NCBI RefSeq assembly: GCF_000972845.2
Contig: NC_040025.1
Span: 23,721,846 to 23,785,845 of the forward strand
Length of the DNA stretch: 64,000 nt
DNA from: Larimichthys crocea
Taxonomy: Eukaryota; Chordata; Actinopteri; Sciaenidae
Direction of reading: 5' to 3'
The notes under the pieces are model-generated. The model saw only the letters and a program-made list of their open reading frames with translations. It did not search any database and had not been told where the DNA came from. Position 1 is the first letter of the stretch. The number at the start of each line of letters is the position of its first letter. Shown one piece after another: positions 43,715-55,816 of the stretch. The translations under genes and the position numbers were made by a program.

Positions 43715-45977
43715 CAAAAATGACATCAGTATGAATCCATTTGTTAAAAGTCTGAATTCATATTTTGTCAGGTCTATCCACAAGACGATAAACATGGTTT
43801 TTCAAACATTTATTTTCTGGAGATCGGATCAACCAAAGCTGCAATTTAGTTCATAGCAAAATCTAACTAACAGCTAGAGAATCAAGTAACAGACAAAATA
43901 TCTGCTGTGACTCCAGGTTGCTCCTGGGGCAAACTAGCAGCAGCCATTTCTACAGTGACTCACTATCGCCTCTTCAGGTAGAAGTACAGTCATTGCATCT
44001 GGTTTTCATTTGCATTTTGCAATAAATGAAATGTTGAAACATGTTTCTCTCTGTACGTTCGCCCTGGCAAATCAACAAAACGTTTTCTCACATTTACTCA
44101 ACAGACAGATGGCCATGCTCACACACAGACACCTGAGCTATGGGAACAGACTTTGTACAGTAAGTGCCCAGTGTGACACTTAACAAGCTGTGCTCTGGAT
44201 GTTGGTCAACAAGCTAAATAAAAAATTATTAAGTTATCACAGTTTTTTTTTTTACCACAGAGGGTGTGATGTACATTATCCTCCACAATAAATTCATCAG
44301 GATCCAGTCAATGTTGAGCTCATAGTCGTGTTAATCTGGGCATATTTTAATGGATTAGATAAAATAAGGTCTATCAAATGCCAATTCAGCACTTAGATTA
44401 TTCAGCCTGCTGGTTTTGAAGTGTTGCTGTCCATATGTGGGAAATAAGTTTGTAAGTGTGTGAGCCTGAAAACTGATGTGTATACATCTCTCACTTTCCA
44501 TGACACCAGGTTTTTTGCCCCACCTTTAAAAGTCATAAAGTCATTTACTGATATAGCCTTTCCAGTTTTATTAGACCTAAAAGAAAAATTGTCGATTGTA
44601 GCGGATGCTCAGGGGTGGCCTCCCTTAACTGGCGACCAGTCCACCAGCTCCACCTTCCTAATTCACGAACACAAAGGCCTGTGATCAGATCATTATTCAG
44701 ATAACGTATCCTGAAGCTTCCTTTCATACTGAGCAAAACCCTGTTCCTGATCCTGCTTTTGTTCGAGGTGGAGAGCTGATAATCTAGTCAAGAGTCTGAA
44801 TATCATCTTTGTACAGAAAACAAACTAAAACCAGAACACACCCTGCTCTGCCAGGATCATTTCTCCATGTCAGGGTGGTTGAAAATAAATCTGTCCTCAC
44901 ACAGATAGAAGAACGAGCGTGTGCGTACAGCGTAGTACCCATCCTTCCATGGCAATATGGCTGGCACTGACAGCTGTGGCAGTTCCAGTTATTGAGTCGA
45001 TGGGTAATTGGTCTCACAGGAGATGAATGAGGCAGCGTGCGCTCACGTGCACTCTCGTGCGCATGTGTATCTGATATGTTTATGTGCATGTACCATTTAT
45101 GTGTATGTCAGTCAGCACCAGGAGGAAGATGATGCACCATCCTGAGGATTACCCAAGAGGACACAATCACAACTGAACACTTGGATGCTTGAGCATCGTT
45201 TGTCACCGATTTAGGAGGCACATCAGATGGAAACGATTCTTTTACAGCCAAGAAGTAATCTTTCTGCTCAGCCATTTCCCATAAAAGCTAGAAGCATACT
45301 GAATTAAAGACAGAGGACAGTGGTAGAAGGTTCCTACACAACAACTGCAGAGAAATCAAGGAATCAATGTAAGCACACTTCTATACTGAACTTTTCCAGG
45401 CACTTCTCCCAGAGTAAATCTACATTTTAGTTGTCCACGCACAAAACTCACAAACTTGGCAATAACTTTGATAATTGTCCCTTTTCCAGCAATAACATTT
45501 CTTGGCTGCAGCCCCACAAATGTTAAGATTTGCTGCTTTTCATACAGGCCAAACCACTCAATGGTTTCATGAAGAAAATGACCAGCAGATGAATCCATAA
45601 TGAAAATCATGATAACTTGCACAAAATAGTTCAAAATGAACTCCATCTCAACAGTTTGTTTATTAATTTCCTCTCCCATGAACTGTACAGTGACAGTAGC
45701 TACCCTTCCGAGGGCCCCCAGCAGTAACAGTAAAATCATGTCTTTAGAATAATAATGATATAATATATAATACCAGTAAAACAGTCACAGTCACAAGTAA
45801 AAGTATTCAATACAGAAACATGTAATACTCAGTGACAATGGACAGTGTATGCGTGACGTCACCCACAGGTCTCTAGGCAGTGCTGCCTCTTCTGCATCCC
45901 AGCTAATCTAAATATCGGCAAAGACGTGGACCATCTGCAGACTTAAGGTGGACCGAATGACACCTGGATTCACCCTC
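43715..45977. other. No recognised gene or repeat
   Basis: About 2.3 kb. The only notable item is a 127-codon minus-strand open frame at 45356-45739, listed separately. 44920-45080 is CpG-containing and free of simple repeats. Confidence 0.35.
45356..45739 (-). CDS. Unrecognised 127-aa open frame (doubtful)
   Basis: Starts MILLLLLGALGRVATVTVQF, which resembles a short secretion signal, and continues with a hydrophobic stretch (FVQVIMIFIM near residue 40) and a basic C-terminal half. Many codons start with a purine, as real coding sequence tends to. I know no family that matches. There is no detectable splice partner, promoter or duplicate. By length alone an ORF of this size is expected by chance several times in 64 kb of AT-rich DNA, so I treat it as a weak candidate for a small gene, a decayed exon or nothing. 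Confidence 0.15.
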   Translation of the reverse strand: MILLLLLGALGRVATVTVQFMGEEINKQTVEMEFILNYFVQVIMIFIMDSSAGHFLHETIEWFGLYEKQQILTFVGLQPRNVIAGKGTIIKVIAKFVSFVRGQLKCRFTLGEVPGKVQYRSVLTLIP

Positions 45978-46165
45978 AGTACAGTTGTCATGAACCAGGG
46001 ACCAAAACTGTTTTTTATACCAGGCTGTAAACATGTTTATTTCTGCTGTGAAGTTGGACATTTTAATACATGGACTTATGGAGGTTGAAATGTTCTGCAG
46101 CCCGCCTCAAGTTCAAGGTATTACAGTTTTTAGCACTTCCACATATGCTTCACTTCCCAGCCACA
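45978..46165 (-). repeat. Dispersed repeat A, copy 3 (diverged)
   Basis: Reverse-strand match to copies 1 and 2, including GACAACTGTACTGAGGGTGA, ACATGTTTACAGCCTGGTA and TCCAACTTCACAGCAGAAAT read on the minus strand. It lacks the CTGTAGCTAATTTCC part, so it carries an internal deletion. Confidence 0.7.
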
Positions 46166-46457
46166 GAGGTTGCCACTTGGTAATACTATGTACATTCCCT
46201 TGATAATACTTAACAGTGTTTTTCAAAATGTGATATTGATACTTCAGGTTTACTGCCTCTCATTCACTCAGGACTGAAACAGGATCTTGAGTGATGTGTT
46301 TTGTTTTGTTTTTATGTATTTGTCCCATGTGCAGGTGGATGATCAACGGAGAAGACATTTAAGTAACTGAAGTAAATTCAGAAACTTTATATTTGTGAAT
46401 AAGTCCATTTGAGTCTAGTTACATCATGTGAAGTGTCAAGCTAACATGAAAACATGT
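46166..46457. other. No gene recognised
   Basis: Spacer between repeat A copy 3 and the Tc1-like element. Confidence 0.4.
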
Positions 46458-46459
46458 TA

Positions 46460-47368
46460 CAGTTTTGTCCAGTTGCTAACACACTGAAATGACATGGATA
46501 GCACAAATATTTAAAGTGACACACAGGGAGCAAAACGTCATCTCAAATCTCCAAAACTTTAAACACATTTTCTGCTTTACACACATTTTGCAATTGGAAA
46601 TGTCTTTTTAAGTGTACTGAACGCAGTTCTCTGCATAAGACACAACAATCTGACATAAAGTCACATGTTTGCAATTTCAAAACACTGCCATTTAAAATGA
46701 CACTACATGAGCTCATTGGCCACTATATGTGCCACCTGGCCAAACAGGTAGCACATGGTGTTATGTAATTGTTAACATAATAAAAGAGAACAGGTGAGCA
46801 TCTTTTTGTCTTTTACAACAACAATGGAAGACATTGCTGAGAGAGGAAGAGGAAGAGGAAGAGGGTGAGAATGAGAGGGGGAGGAAGAGTGAGAGGTCGG
46901 GGTAGAGCAGTGTTGAATTATTTTGCTTTCCTCTTTATTTATTTATTTTTTCTGACATTTTTTCTGCAATTGTATTTTTCAGCTTACTGTTTTGTGAGGA
47001 TATTATATATTTTATTTTATATTTATATATCTGCTGTGCATATATTGCACTGACTTGTTTGGTGAAAAATAAATAAATAAATATTTCAATAGCACGTGTG
47101 TGTATCTGCAAATATTTCTGTGCATGTGAACAATCTGAAGAATTCTCTACAGTTTGAACTATGTTAGTATTATGGCAAAGCATACTAAAGATGAGAGTGC
47201 TTTTCATTATGCCCAACAGTGTGTAGCTGGTTAGACAAAAATCTGTAATACCAATGAAGTGTGCAGGATATATGAGGTATTTTACAGTTTGGGTGTGTGG
47301 TTTGGTGAATTGTGTTAGTGTTTTGGTAAAACCAGCATAGTTTGTGTTTAAGCAATTGGAAAAAAATG
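46460..47368 (+). mobile_element. Deleted Tc1/mariner-like element
   Basis: Flanked by TA at 46458-46459 and 47369-47370. Terminal inverted repeats are CAGTTTTGTCCAGTTGCTAA and, reversed from the right, CATTTTTTTCCAATTGCTTA. The left part keeps a 5' UTR and the start of a transposase ORF at 46824; most of the transposase is deleted. A TA target and inverted repeats are diagnostic of Tc1/mariner-type transposons. A 190-codon minus-strand frame inside (46935-47507) is fortuitous. Confidence 0.75.
46824..46915 (+). pseudogene. Tc1-like transposase N-terminus, frameshifted
   Basis: Starts MEDIAERGRGRGRG and stops at 46866-46868; a shifted frame continues MRGGGRVRGRGRAVL. I recall fish Tc1-like transposases that start with a similar Gly-Arg-rich run before the helix-turn-helix. 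No HTH or DDE region remains. The frame shift and deletion make it inactive. Confidence 0.55.
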
Positions 47369-47370
47369 TA

Positions 47371-47669
47371 ATCACACAGTGGGAAGCTGGCAGATTGGAC
47401 CTGTGCAGCACAGAGAGATTGGTGAATCCACATTGGATATTTGTGGATTTGTTGACATTACTGAGCAGGAGGTGGGATTCCCTGACCTCGGAAGAGAAGC
47501 ACAACACTCAAATGATCTATACATAGAAAGCCAAGGTGTATCACATGGATGAAGAAGAGCTCAGGACTAAACTGATGTCTGCATGAAGATGGCTCTGTAA
47601 TTTACTGGGTGGATTTCAAGGTGTCAGCCTTCAGGCTAGCTGAGTAAGAGTCTTAGATGAGGCACTCAA
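47371..47669. other. No gene recognised
   Basis: Right flank of the Tc1-like element; nothing recognised. Confidence 0.4.
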
Positions 47670-47703
47670 ACACACACACACACACACACACATGCACACA
47701 CAC
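47670..47703. repeat. (CA)n microsatellite
   Basis: CA array with one TGCA interruption. Confidence 0.93.
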
Positions 47704-47828
47704 AGCCCAGTATTAGTCAGTGTCTCTGCTGGCAGAGACACTGAGCTTCTGTTTGTATCACAGCAGAACCCTTTGATGTGCAGAAGCATTTTGCATGCTG
47801 CTGTTCCTTTCCCCTTTCTGTCCTCGCT

Positions 47829-47873
47829 ACACACACACACAGACACACACACACACACACAGACACACACAGA
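47829..47873. repeat. (CA)n microsatellite
   Basis: CA array with GACA interruptions. Confidence 0.93.
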
Positions 47874-48026
47874 GAGCCAGTTCAGGGAGATGTCCAAGTT
47901 ATCTAATGTGTTCAGTGCATGTTGTGCTGCCAGACTCCATCTGGACAGAGCCAGCTCCTAACCAAGACCAACTAGGCTGCAACATCAAATGGCATGTAAA
48001 ACCCTCTTACTGGATGCCCAGCTTAA

Positions 48027-48048
48027 TGTGTGTGTGTGTGTGTGTGTT
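48027..48048. repeat. (GT)n microsatellite
   Basis: Short pure GT array. Confidence 0.9.
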
Positions 48049-49534
48049 TGGAGAAAACATATGCACAGAGATTTGCAAGTCATACTCAGTAGTTCGTTCA
48101 CAATGTGTTGAAATAAAAAAAGATCTACCTGGCCGGTATATGTAAACTCAACAGTTGAGTCATGCAAACAGCCAAATTAGTTTCCATACAAACATTTTGA
48201 AGAGAATCTGGTTATTGATTAAAGACGCCCTCCTCAGTGGGACATTTTACATTGATCAGTGCTCTCTGGTGGACAAACATTGTAGTGTATGTTTATAGAA
48301 ACATGTCATTACTGTACTGGAATTCTAAATCTGTGAGAATACTGATAACTTTGTCTCACAGAAGTCAGCTGATTAACTGCTAGAGTATAATCTGTTTGAA
48401 CCTCCTACACACTGAAGGAAGGACATGACATGTTGTCCTTCACTACTGCTTGCCGTGTTCAGTGTGGGTAAACAGCACCACTGCAGACCTAATGTCCAGA
48501 TTAAAATGTGACACACAACACCAGCATACATATCAAGTCAATTTTCGCAGAGAGCACCTCCTAGCTGTCATCAACGGCATTCGTTATCCTGAGGCCCATC
48601 GTGTCTAAAACCACATCCAGCTACTGATCCTCATGTTTCCATTTCCTGTTCCTGTGCATTTCCATTATTTCCCCTTTAAAGCTCTTACTTAGAATGATTG
48701 AGGGTGCTGTGCAATTTTCATTTGGCTCCAGTGCCCCTCGCCCTCAAACAACAGTGGCTGCATGGGAATGAAGTATGCACTGAAAACTGCGCCTGAACAT
48801 CTGGCAATCCTGTAGAGAGATAGTGCCACTTTTACAAGATGAAACAGGCGGATGTTTAATAATGCACTTTTTTTCCAGCCTCCTCTGCTCAGGAAGACTA
48901 ATGTTTCCTTTCAAACGCATTAGCATTTTGATAAGCCCAGCTGAAGACCACTCTCCCTCTCCTGCCCGCGTGATAAGGAGTGCAGTCCGGCTTTATGACA
49001 GCGTAGAGTAATTGGAACGCAGCAGGAGAGAAGTCTGCGTTTAGAGAAGAGGAGGGAGGGGAAGAGAAAAAGGTCTTTCAGGTGGATAAAGTTTGCTGAT
49101 TCAGTAAGTGAGGAAATTAAGTGAGTGAATGAACGAGTAAGACAGACTGTGTGACACTGTCGGAGACAGAGTGGGACAATGAGAATGTATAAAAAGGTAT
49201 GATTCAGTCACCTGCTGATGTAGGGAGTTTGTTGGAGGTGGCATTCAAGCCCTCAGGCTCAGTTCATCTGCAGAGAGCTCGCTGCCCATTGAAGGTGGCT
49301 CTGCACTAATTATGTAAAGATGCGTGAAAGGCGAGCATCAGCACTCACTTTCTTTCTCTGGTGTCAGGTCGTGATGCCCATAAACCTCACAGCTAAACCT
49401 CTGTTATTTCCTTCTGCTAAGCTTTTCTGTATGCACTGCCAGTGGTCATAGTGGCACATGTGACATGTGGCACAGGGCACAGACATCACACCTGACCAGG
49501 CTGCACAGCTCAGTGACCTCCATCCTTAATCTTC
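48049..49534. other. No gene; candidate conserved non-coding block at 48660-49020
   Basis: The block 48660-49020 is free of recognised repeats and includes ATTAGCATTTTGATAAG near 48920 and TTTAATAATGCAC near 48855. Its nature can only be judged by cross-species alignment. Confidence 0.25.
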
Positions 49535-49537
49535 AAC

Positions 49538-49865
49538 AGGGGGTCTGCAACCCTGAGGGGCTCCTCAGTTACTTTAGAAAAGGCTGCTAAATTATTGCTC
49601 ATCTTTTTTCTATGGCTGGAAATATGCATAACATAAATCTAACATACTATTAAAGTAAATCAGCCTATTTGTACACACAACATTGATGACAGACTACACA
49701 TAAATATTCGTGCAAATATGTGAGCTAGCAATATACACATTATTGTAGGTTCAGTTTAAAATGGAACACGTTTTTATACAATATATGTATGCAGCAGGGG
49801 GGCTCTGCGCCATCCATCTATCAGCTCCAGGCTCCTGGGCCTGAAAAATGTTGAAAAACCCCTGA
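49538..49865. mobile_element. Possible hAT-type MITE, about 330 bp
   Basis: Left end CAGGGGGTCTGCAACCC, and the right end reversed is CAGGGGTTTTTCAACAT; the CAGGGG ends resemble hAT. The flanking 8-mers do not match, so the duplication is lost or the call is wrong. No ORF. Confidence 0.4.
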
Positions 49866-50223
49866 CCTAGATGGAAAACTGGAAAAGGAAGTTCTTATTT
49901 ATCTGAAGAAATGATCAGCAGCGTGTTTTCCAAACAACATGCTGATTCATGCATTAATGATAAATGACTCTTTAACGGATTGTTGATCTCTGTTCTACAG
50001 TAAGTAACAAATCTTCCATAAACTGCTGAGGTGCTGCTCTACAACAGGACAGGTATGGATTTGTACCTATTGGTCATAATACAAAACTCACATGTGATTG
50101 GTTGTTGTAACCATTTCTCCATTCTATTTCCCCTCAAGTCATCTATTACTAAAGCAAATATGAAGGATAGCATACAGAATCTACTGTCCTTGTTCTGTGC
50201 AAAAATGCATTCTGATGTTCTCT
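49866..50223. other. No gene recognised
   Basis: AT-rich spacer. Confidence 0.4.
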
Positions 50224-50521
50224 GGTGTGTAGATGTTTAAGGCGTTTGTGGGGAGGGCTCAGGAGAGCAGCGCCAGGGGAGAGTGATCGGCACACCGGTT
50301 CCCAACTGCCTAATCACTCTCGCCCTCCTTTCCACGACAGTAGCGTGCTGGGCCGGAAGAGGAAGAAGGACAAAAGAAGACACACGGCAGACGGCAGCGA
50401 GACGCCTGTGATCGGCTGTAGTGTGGGTCTGATTTGTGGAAGAATAAAAATCCCTTACAAACGTGTTTGGTCTCCATCTGGTTCGTGCTAAGAACCCACT
50501 GTGGCAGCAAGACTGTCACAG
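50224..50521 (+). mobile_element. Possible solo LTR of a Gypsy-type retroelement
   Basis: A CpG-rich segment unlike its flanks, with an AATAAA signal at about 50442-50447, followed by GTGTTTGGTCTCCATCTGGT and ending CTGTCACA. That arrangement resembles fish Gypsy LTR R/U5 ends. No TSD, primer-binding site or coding region was seen. It could instead be part of another GC-rich repeat. Confidence 0.4.
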
Positions 50522-51394
50522 CGTTCAATGAACCAATGAATTTACAGTGAACAAAAACTACATTTCCATTGGTTATGACGGAGTAATAGTCAGACAGTCA
50601 CATAGATTGTCAACAAACCCTGAGGTTAGTCTCATTTGAAAGAGGAACCTAGCTGTAAAATGATTACCCTTGTCTGTGATTTATATCCATAACAGTTCAA
50701 CTTTGACTTACTGTACTTACCAAAGTTGTGCATTTATTTGAGGTGTTATTACAGTTCAGTCCAACAATTTTAGGGTTAGGGTGAGTGGTTTAGATCATGT
50801 AGACTGACTTGACCTGTGTGATGTTTATATTATTTAACATCTATTAGCGATCATTTTTGATATCTCAGCAACTACTTTGGTAAGAACAGCATTATCATAA
50901 TAAAGACAGAAAGAAACTGATCACCAGACTCATGAAGATAAACTCAAGTTGTAATCAACCACATTTCTCCTTCAGATATGAGCATCATGTCTGCATGGAT
51001 GAACACCAATAACAAACTTTGTGACACCGAAGAGCAGACATACCTGCTAGACAAAACATGTTGAGTCAGCCGAGGTGTGCAAACAAAACCCAGCCAGAGA
51101 AAAAAACTCACTTTCACATCTGCTGAGCGTTCTGCACCACAACTGCTGTCCCATGTGTTGATCACAGAAACACCCAGGATGTGTGAAACTGAGTGCCGGG
51201 ATTTCCTCTACTAACAATGATGGAAAACAGTCTTACTATTCCAAACACAGGTGTTGATCCACAGTGTACTTCTTCACATATTCTGTCTAAATAAAGGCAT
51301 AGAAGTCCCCAAATATGTATATATTAGTCAAAAAAGCCCCCTTTTGGTCACACGACAAGGAACCATACAACAACAGAGTGAGACAGATGGCTGG
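50522..51394. other. No gene recognised
   Basis: Short open frames only. Confidence 0.4.
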
Positions 51395-52760
51395 CATCAG
51401 GGAGGCAAAGTGGAGATGTTGGGACAGGTGGAGAGAGACCTCAACACCAACAACGCCAAAGACATGTGGTAAGTGATCCACAACATCACAGGCCACCAAA
51501 GCAGGAGTGCCCTTATCATGTGTGGAGCCAGGTTGCCAGATGAGCTTAACACATTTTATGTTTGACCTGATCTCCTCAACAAAGGGTCGAATGACAAGTA
51601 TACTCGTCCTGCAGAGGACCAGCCACTCTCAGTATCCACAGTGGATGTGAAAAGAATCCTGCTGAGAGTAAATGTGAGCAAAGCTGCTGGGCCTGTTAAC
51701 ATCCAAAGATGTGTACATGAAGAACATATGCCAGCCAGCTAGTCGATATCATTACTGACATTCTTCACATATGACAGGACAGTCTCCTGATACAGCGAAA
51801 TGTTCCCATACGCTTCAGCACAGCCACCACCGTCACTGTACCTAAAAAGTCAGCAGTGTCTAGTTTAATGACTGCTGCTCTGCAGACACTCATGTCTGCT
51901 GTGATGAACTGCTTTATGAAACCAGTTCTCCAGCACATCAAAAGCAACATCCCAGCCAGAGTAATGGAGACACCTGAAAATAACACCTACAGAATGCTGT
52001 TTGTTGATTTCAGCCCAGCATTCAAACCAATCTCTCCCGCATAAAACTGACTGGCAAAGTGGATATTGAACTTCCTCACAAACAGACAAGACAGTTTGGA
52101 TTGAAGGTCAAAGGTCCTCTAATGTTACTGCTACTGCTGTACACCAGAGCCCCCCAGGACTGTGTGCTCAGCTACAGCCTCCACTGCTGTCTCCGACATG
52201 GAGAGAACTCTGTTCTCAGAACTCTCTACAGGCCTGCATTTCAAACAACACTGAGAATTTATGCAAGGAAGTGAACAGTCTGCTCAGTATCAGCAAAACA
52301 AAGGAGTTGACTGGTTTTAGGAAAAGGGTTAAAAGACACATATCCCTGTCTGTCGGTGGAGTTGAGGTGGAGCAGGTGAACAGTTTTAGGTTCCTGAGAA
52401 TCAACAGCACAGAGAACCCCTCATGGACATTACACATATCCACCTTGGTAAAGAAAAATGGCTGAATATCTTGAGGAAACTGAACAGGGCAAAATTCTCA
52501 TGCCAAGTTCTTGTCAACAGAGGAAAGATCGAAAGCATCTCAGGACAGGACGGCTCTGCAGCAGATGATTAAAACCTCATTGGTAACCTTCTACTGAGCA
52601 TCAGTGGTATCAGCGAGGTGAGGTGCACAGAGCCCGAAGGATACTAAAATACCCATCCCGGTAACAGTCTGTTCACCCTGCTGCTGCCTGGCAGATACAG
52701 AAGTATCTGCAGCCGTACCACCAGACTACAGAGCAGCTTCTGTAGTGACGCCTCAACTCA
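51395..52760 (+). pseudogene. Rex1/Babar-like LINE relic, longest copy
   Basis: In order on the plus strand but in shifting frames: ERDLNTNNAKDMW and DELNTFY linker text (51430-51560), DQPLSVSTVDVKRILLRVNV then SKAAGP (about 51615-51700), a motif-A-like LFVDFSPAFKPISP (52000-52040), APQDCVLSYSL from motif B (about 52150-52180), and the C-terminal TKELTGFRKR..EQVNSFRFL (52271-52465). Then a decayed thumb and C-terminus follows to about 52760. Numerous stops and deletions; the YADD box is gone. It is an old inactive copy of the family also seen at 18860-19830. Confidence 0.8.
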
Positions 52761-54691
52761 TCCTCTGCACCATAAGTAAATGACAACAAACTTTAAACTT
52801 GGACATACTGTGCATGCTTTTTGCAGTGGTGTATGTGTGTGAATATAAATGTATATGTGCCACTGGAAACCACAAAAGTCTTTTAACTATGTAATATTCT
52901 AAAAAAACTAAATTACTGTTCTTGTAAAAGGCATCTGGTTTAGTGGCTTGAAAAACGTCTTTTCTGGGTATGGGGTACATACGCAGGTTTTTTTATGGGG
53001 CTAAAATACATGTTTCTGTGCGGCATGCACTGACTTGCAAATGGTCAGTGAATGACTGAATATTTACCATTTACGCGTGAAGATGACACAACATGACTGG
53101 GCTGTGATGCATCATCTCCCCAGCTCATGGCTTTTCATGGCCACTGAGGGTGGATTAAGGAGAGCTCTGATCTGTTGACAGGCTGCATGCTACTCTAAGT
53201 GACCTCAGTGTGGAGAGGGGGGCATGCTTGTTCCACATTAACTACTGTCAGCAGATCAATTGTTCTTTTTAACACCTTGCTAGATTGCCAGGATATTACT
53301 CTGATACACAGAGAATACCAAGACGTATGATCTTATAAAATAGAATACACAGACCAAAAATGCAGAATCTTTGAGCAAACGAAAGCAATTCCTCCTTTGA
53401 GTTCACACACAGGTTCACCAAGGCTTGGATGTGACCTTGCATAAGGCTATATGCCAACAGTCAGACGTGGATCACTGCAAGCGGATTAGTGCATGAGAGC
53501 ATGACTGTGAAGGCAGCATACTAAAGGAAGCATTTTGTGTCATGTCATGGCAGCATCCAGTCACTGGCAGGGCCCGTGCTTCCTGATGTGGCTCAGGCTT
53601 GGCTGAGGTCTCCATGTGAATGAGTCATATATGACACAGGAAAGAGCATAGCATGCGGGCTGAATACCACCGCCTGGATTTATAACGTTTCTTTTCTCTG
53701 ATATGCTTAAGCACTGAGAGAAACCTCCATACTATGTAGATTTCAAAGGTGAGTTGCTGTACTGAGAGACTCACGTTCCAGCCAGTTGACAGGTAACATC
53801 ACCATGACAACACTTCTCCTGCTCAGGTGCATCAAATCATTGCTTAAAGTCTGTTGTTATTATTGTTGACGTTTTAATTATGTGACTATTAAACTTTTTT
53901 TTTTAAAGTGAAATTTAGTGAGAATCAGCTGAGGCCACACTGCTCTGATGTAGAGGAGCTTGTGCTGTTAGGTGAAATGAAAGTGCCATAATGCAGAGTA
54001 AATATGACCTATGAGGCAACACATGCAGAAAAAGATACATAACAGAAGTTCATCGAGGCTGGTCAGTATGTCTCATCATCATTTAAAAATTTTAATTTAA
54101 ATGACGGGTAACACTAAACTATAACTGAATTTTAATCAGAAGCTGCTGGACAAATACATCAGAGAGGTGTCTCACATGCTTTTAACTTGTGTAGACTAAC
54201 TCTGGTTACCTCAGTGGAATGCAGAACTCAACCTTCCATTAGGTATTCTCAACACTTTGTGCAATTGGAACCATGTTTGGTAGACATGTAAATATAATAT
54301 AAGAGTGACCACAATTTACTGCCATTTGGCCATTAGATGGTGCTGTAGCATCATCATCTAACTATAAAGAAAGTAATCTCTGTCTATGTGCGTAAGACTC
54401 TTGGTATATCTCAAGAATCTGATCGACTTCACACTTGGCAGGTGTGTTACCGAGGACCAAAACCAGTCGGGGGTGACACTGCATAAGTCCTACTAACTTT
54501 GGTGATTGTTTGATTTTTCCTCTAGTGCTACTATTACCAGTGTTGTTATTTAGCAAAATTACAACAACTATTTAAATAACTATTGGGTGAATTGCTGAGT
54601 TATTTGATATACACATTCATGCTGCCCTCAATATGAATTGTAATTATTTAAAATAACTATCAATAATAATGGCTCCTCTGACTTCATTTAG
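52761..54691. other. No gene or mobile element recognised
   Basis: About 1.9 kb with no array, paired ends or domain motif. Confidence 0.4.
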
Positions 54692-55487
54692 CAGTCCCAC
54701 CAGGATTTGTGATTTTTGCGATCAAAATGACATTTTTTGCGAAGAATTGTGCGCCCCTTTTTGTTGTTTTCTTTACTTTTAAATCGCATCAAAAAGTCTA
54801 AGACAAAAACAAGGCAGACAGATTGAGAAACACTGTTTTTTTTATTTTCTGTAAGAATCTTAACATAAGTGTAAAAATTCATTTACCCCAGTACTGAGTG
54901 AGGCGAGATAATTAACCAAAACAAACAATCAAAATGATGATGCGATGAGATTAAACAAATATAACTGATGTAATTTTCACTTGTTTCTTTATTATTGTGT
55001 GAGTATTGGGAGCAGACAGGGCCTATGGAATTGATGGATGATTATGATTATGATTATTAATACTTGTAAGTGGTATTTTATAGTTGACTTTCGGCGAAGG
55101 TCGAGGCTACAAAAGGTTTCCTTCATTTGCATGTAAAATTGCCGGATATTGTTTTGCTTGGTCATTTGCCGATATATATGACGGCAGTTGGGACTTGTTA
55201 CTAGTCGCCATCACTAACTAACGTTCCCACGGCGGTGTGTGAAAATGGCTGCGTGTGGTGTGTGTGTGTCAAACAGGTGGTGTGGAAGACACATCTATGG
55301 CAGAGCCATTTATTTGATCTATGGTGGAAAACACATATGTGTCGTGGGGACGGGGCGGCATGTTTGGTTATTTTGCAATAATTGTGCGACATAGTAGGAA
55401 ATATGCGGCCTTGCGAAAATATGTGGCATATTGCTGATTAAGCGATAATCCACGCGATCACAAAATCGCAAAAAACTGGAGGGACTG
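54692..55487. mobile_element. Non-autonomous hAT element, 796 bp
   Basis: Left end CAGTCCCACCAGGATTTGTG; the right end reversed is CAGTCCCTCCAGTTTTTTGC. A further TTGCGATC/GATCGCG pair follows each end. Flanking 8-mers do not match, so the TSD has mutated or one flank was rearranged. No transposase ORF. I recall close relatives as common fish hAT elements. Confidence 0.75.
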
Positions 55488-55808
55488 ATCATCGCCATCA
55501 TCAGGTCAATATTGTACTTTGTCTAATGCTTTTGGTTTACAGTTCCTGTAGAGATAATGTCATTGCTATCAACCTCAGCTGTATTTTGTTTGGCACAAAT
55601 GAACAAAGGTTAGCATGTTAACATGGTTAACTACTGTAAGAAGGGAACATGGCAAACAGTACTATATATCTGATAAACATTAGCATGTTAGCATAATCAT
55701 GGCAGTAGACTTTTTAAGTAAATACGTCAAAAATGCTTTTCAAACGTGTTATGTAGGCCTGCAACAAATACTTATGTTCATTATTCATCTGCAAATTATT
55801 TTCTAAAT
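55488..55808. other. Spacer ending in a dispersed-repeat trace
   Basis: 55752-55808 reads like the end of the ATTAATCGA-type repeat seen at 24725-24912, directly abutting the LINE junction. The rest is unremarkable. Confidence 0.4.
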
Positions 55809-55816
55809 TTAAGGAA

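Noticed and set aside
47345..47400. Right end of the Tc1-like element extending further
   Set aside because: The inverted-repeat match stops at 47368 and the TA lies there; homology to the left end does not continue.
46935..47507. 190-aa minus-strand ORF
   Set aside because: Lies across the AT-rich interior and right end of the Tc1-like element and into flanking DNA; no transposase or other motif.
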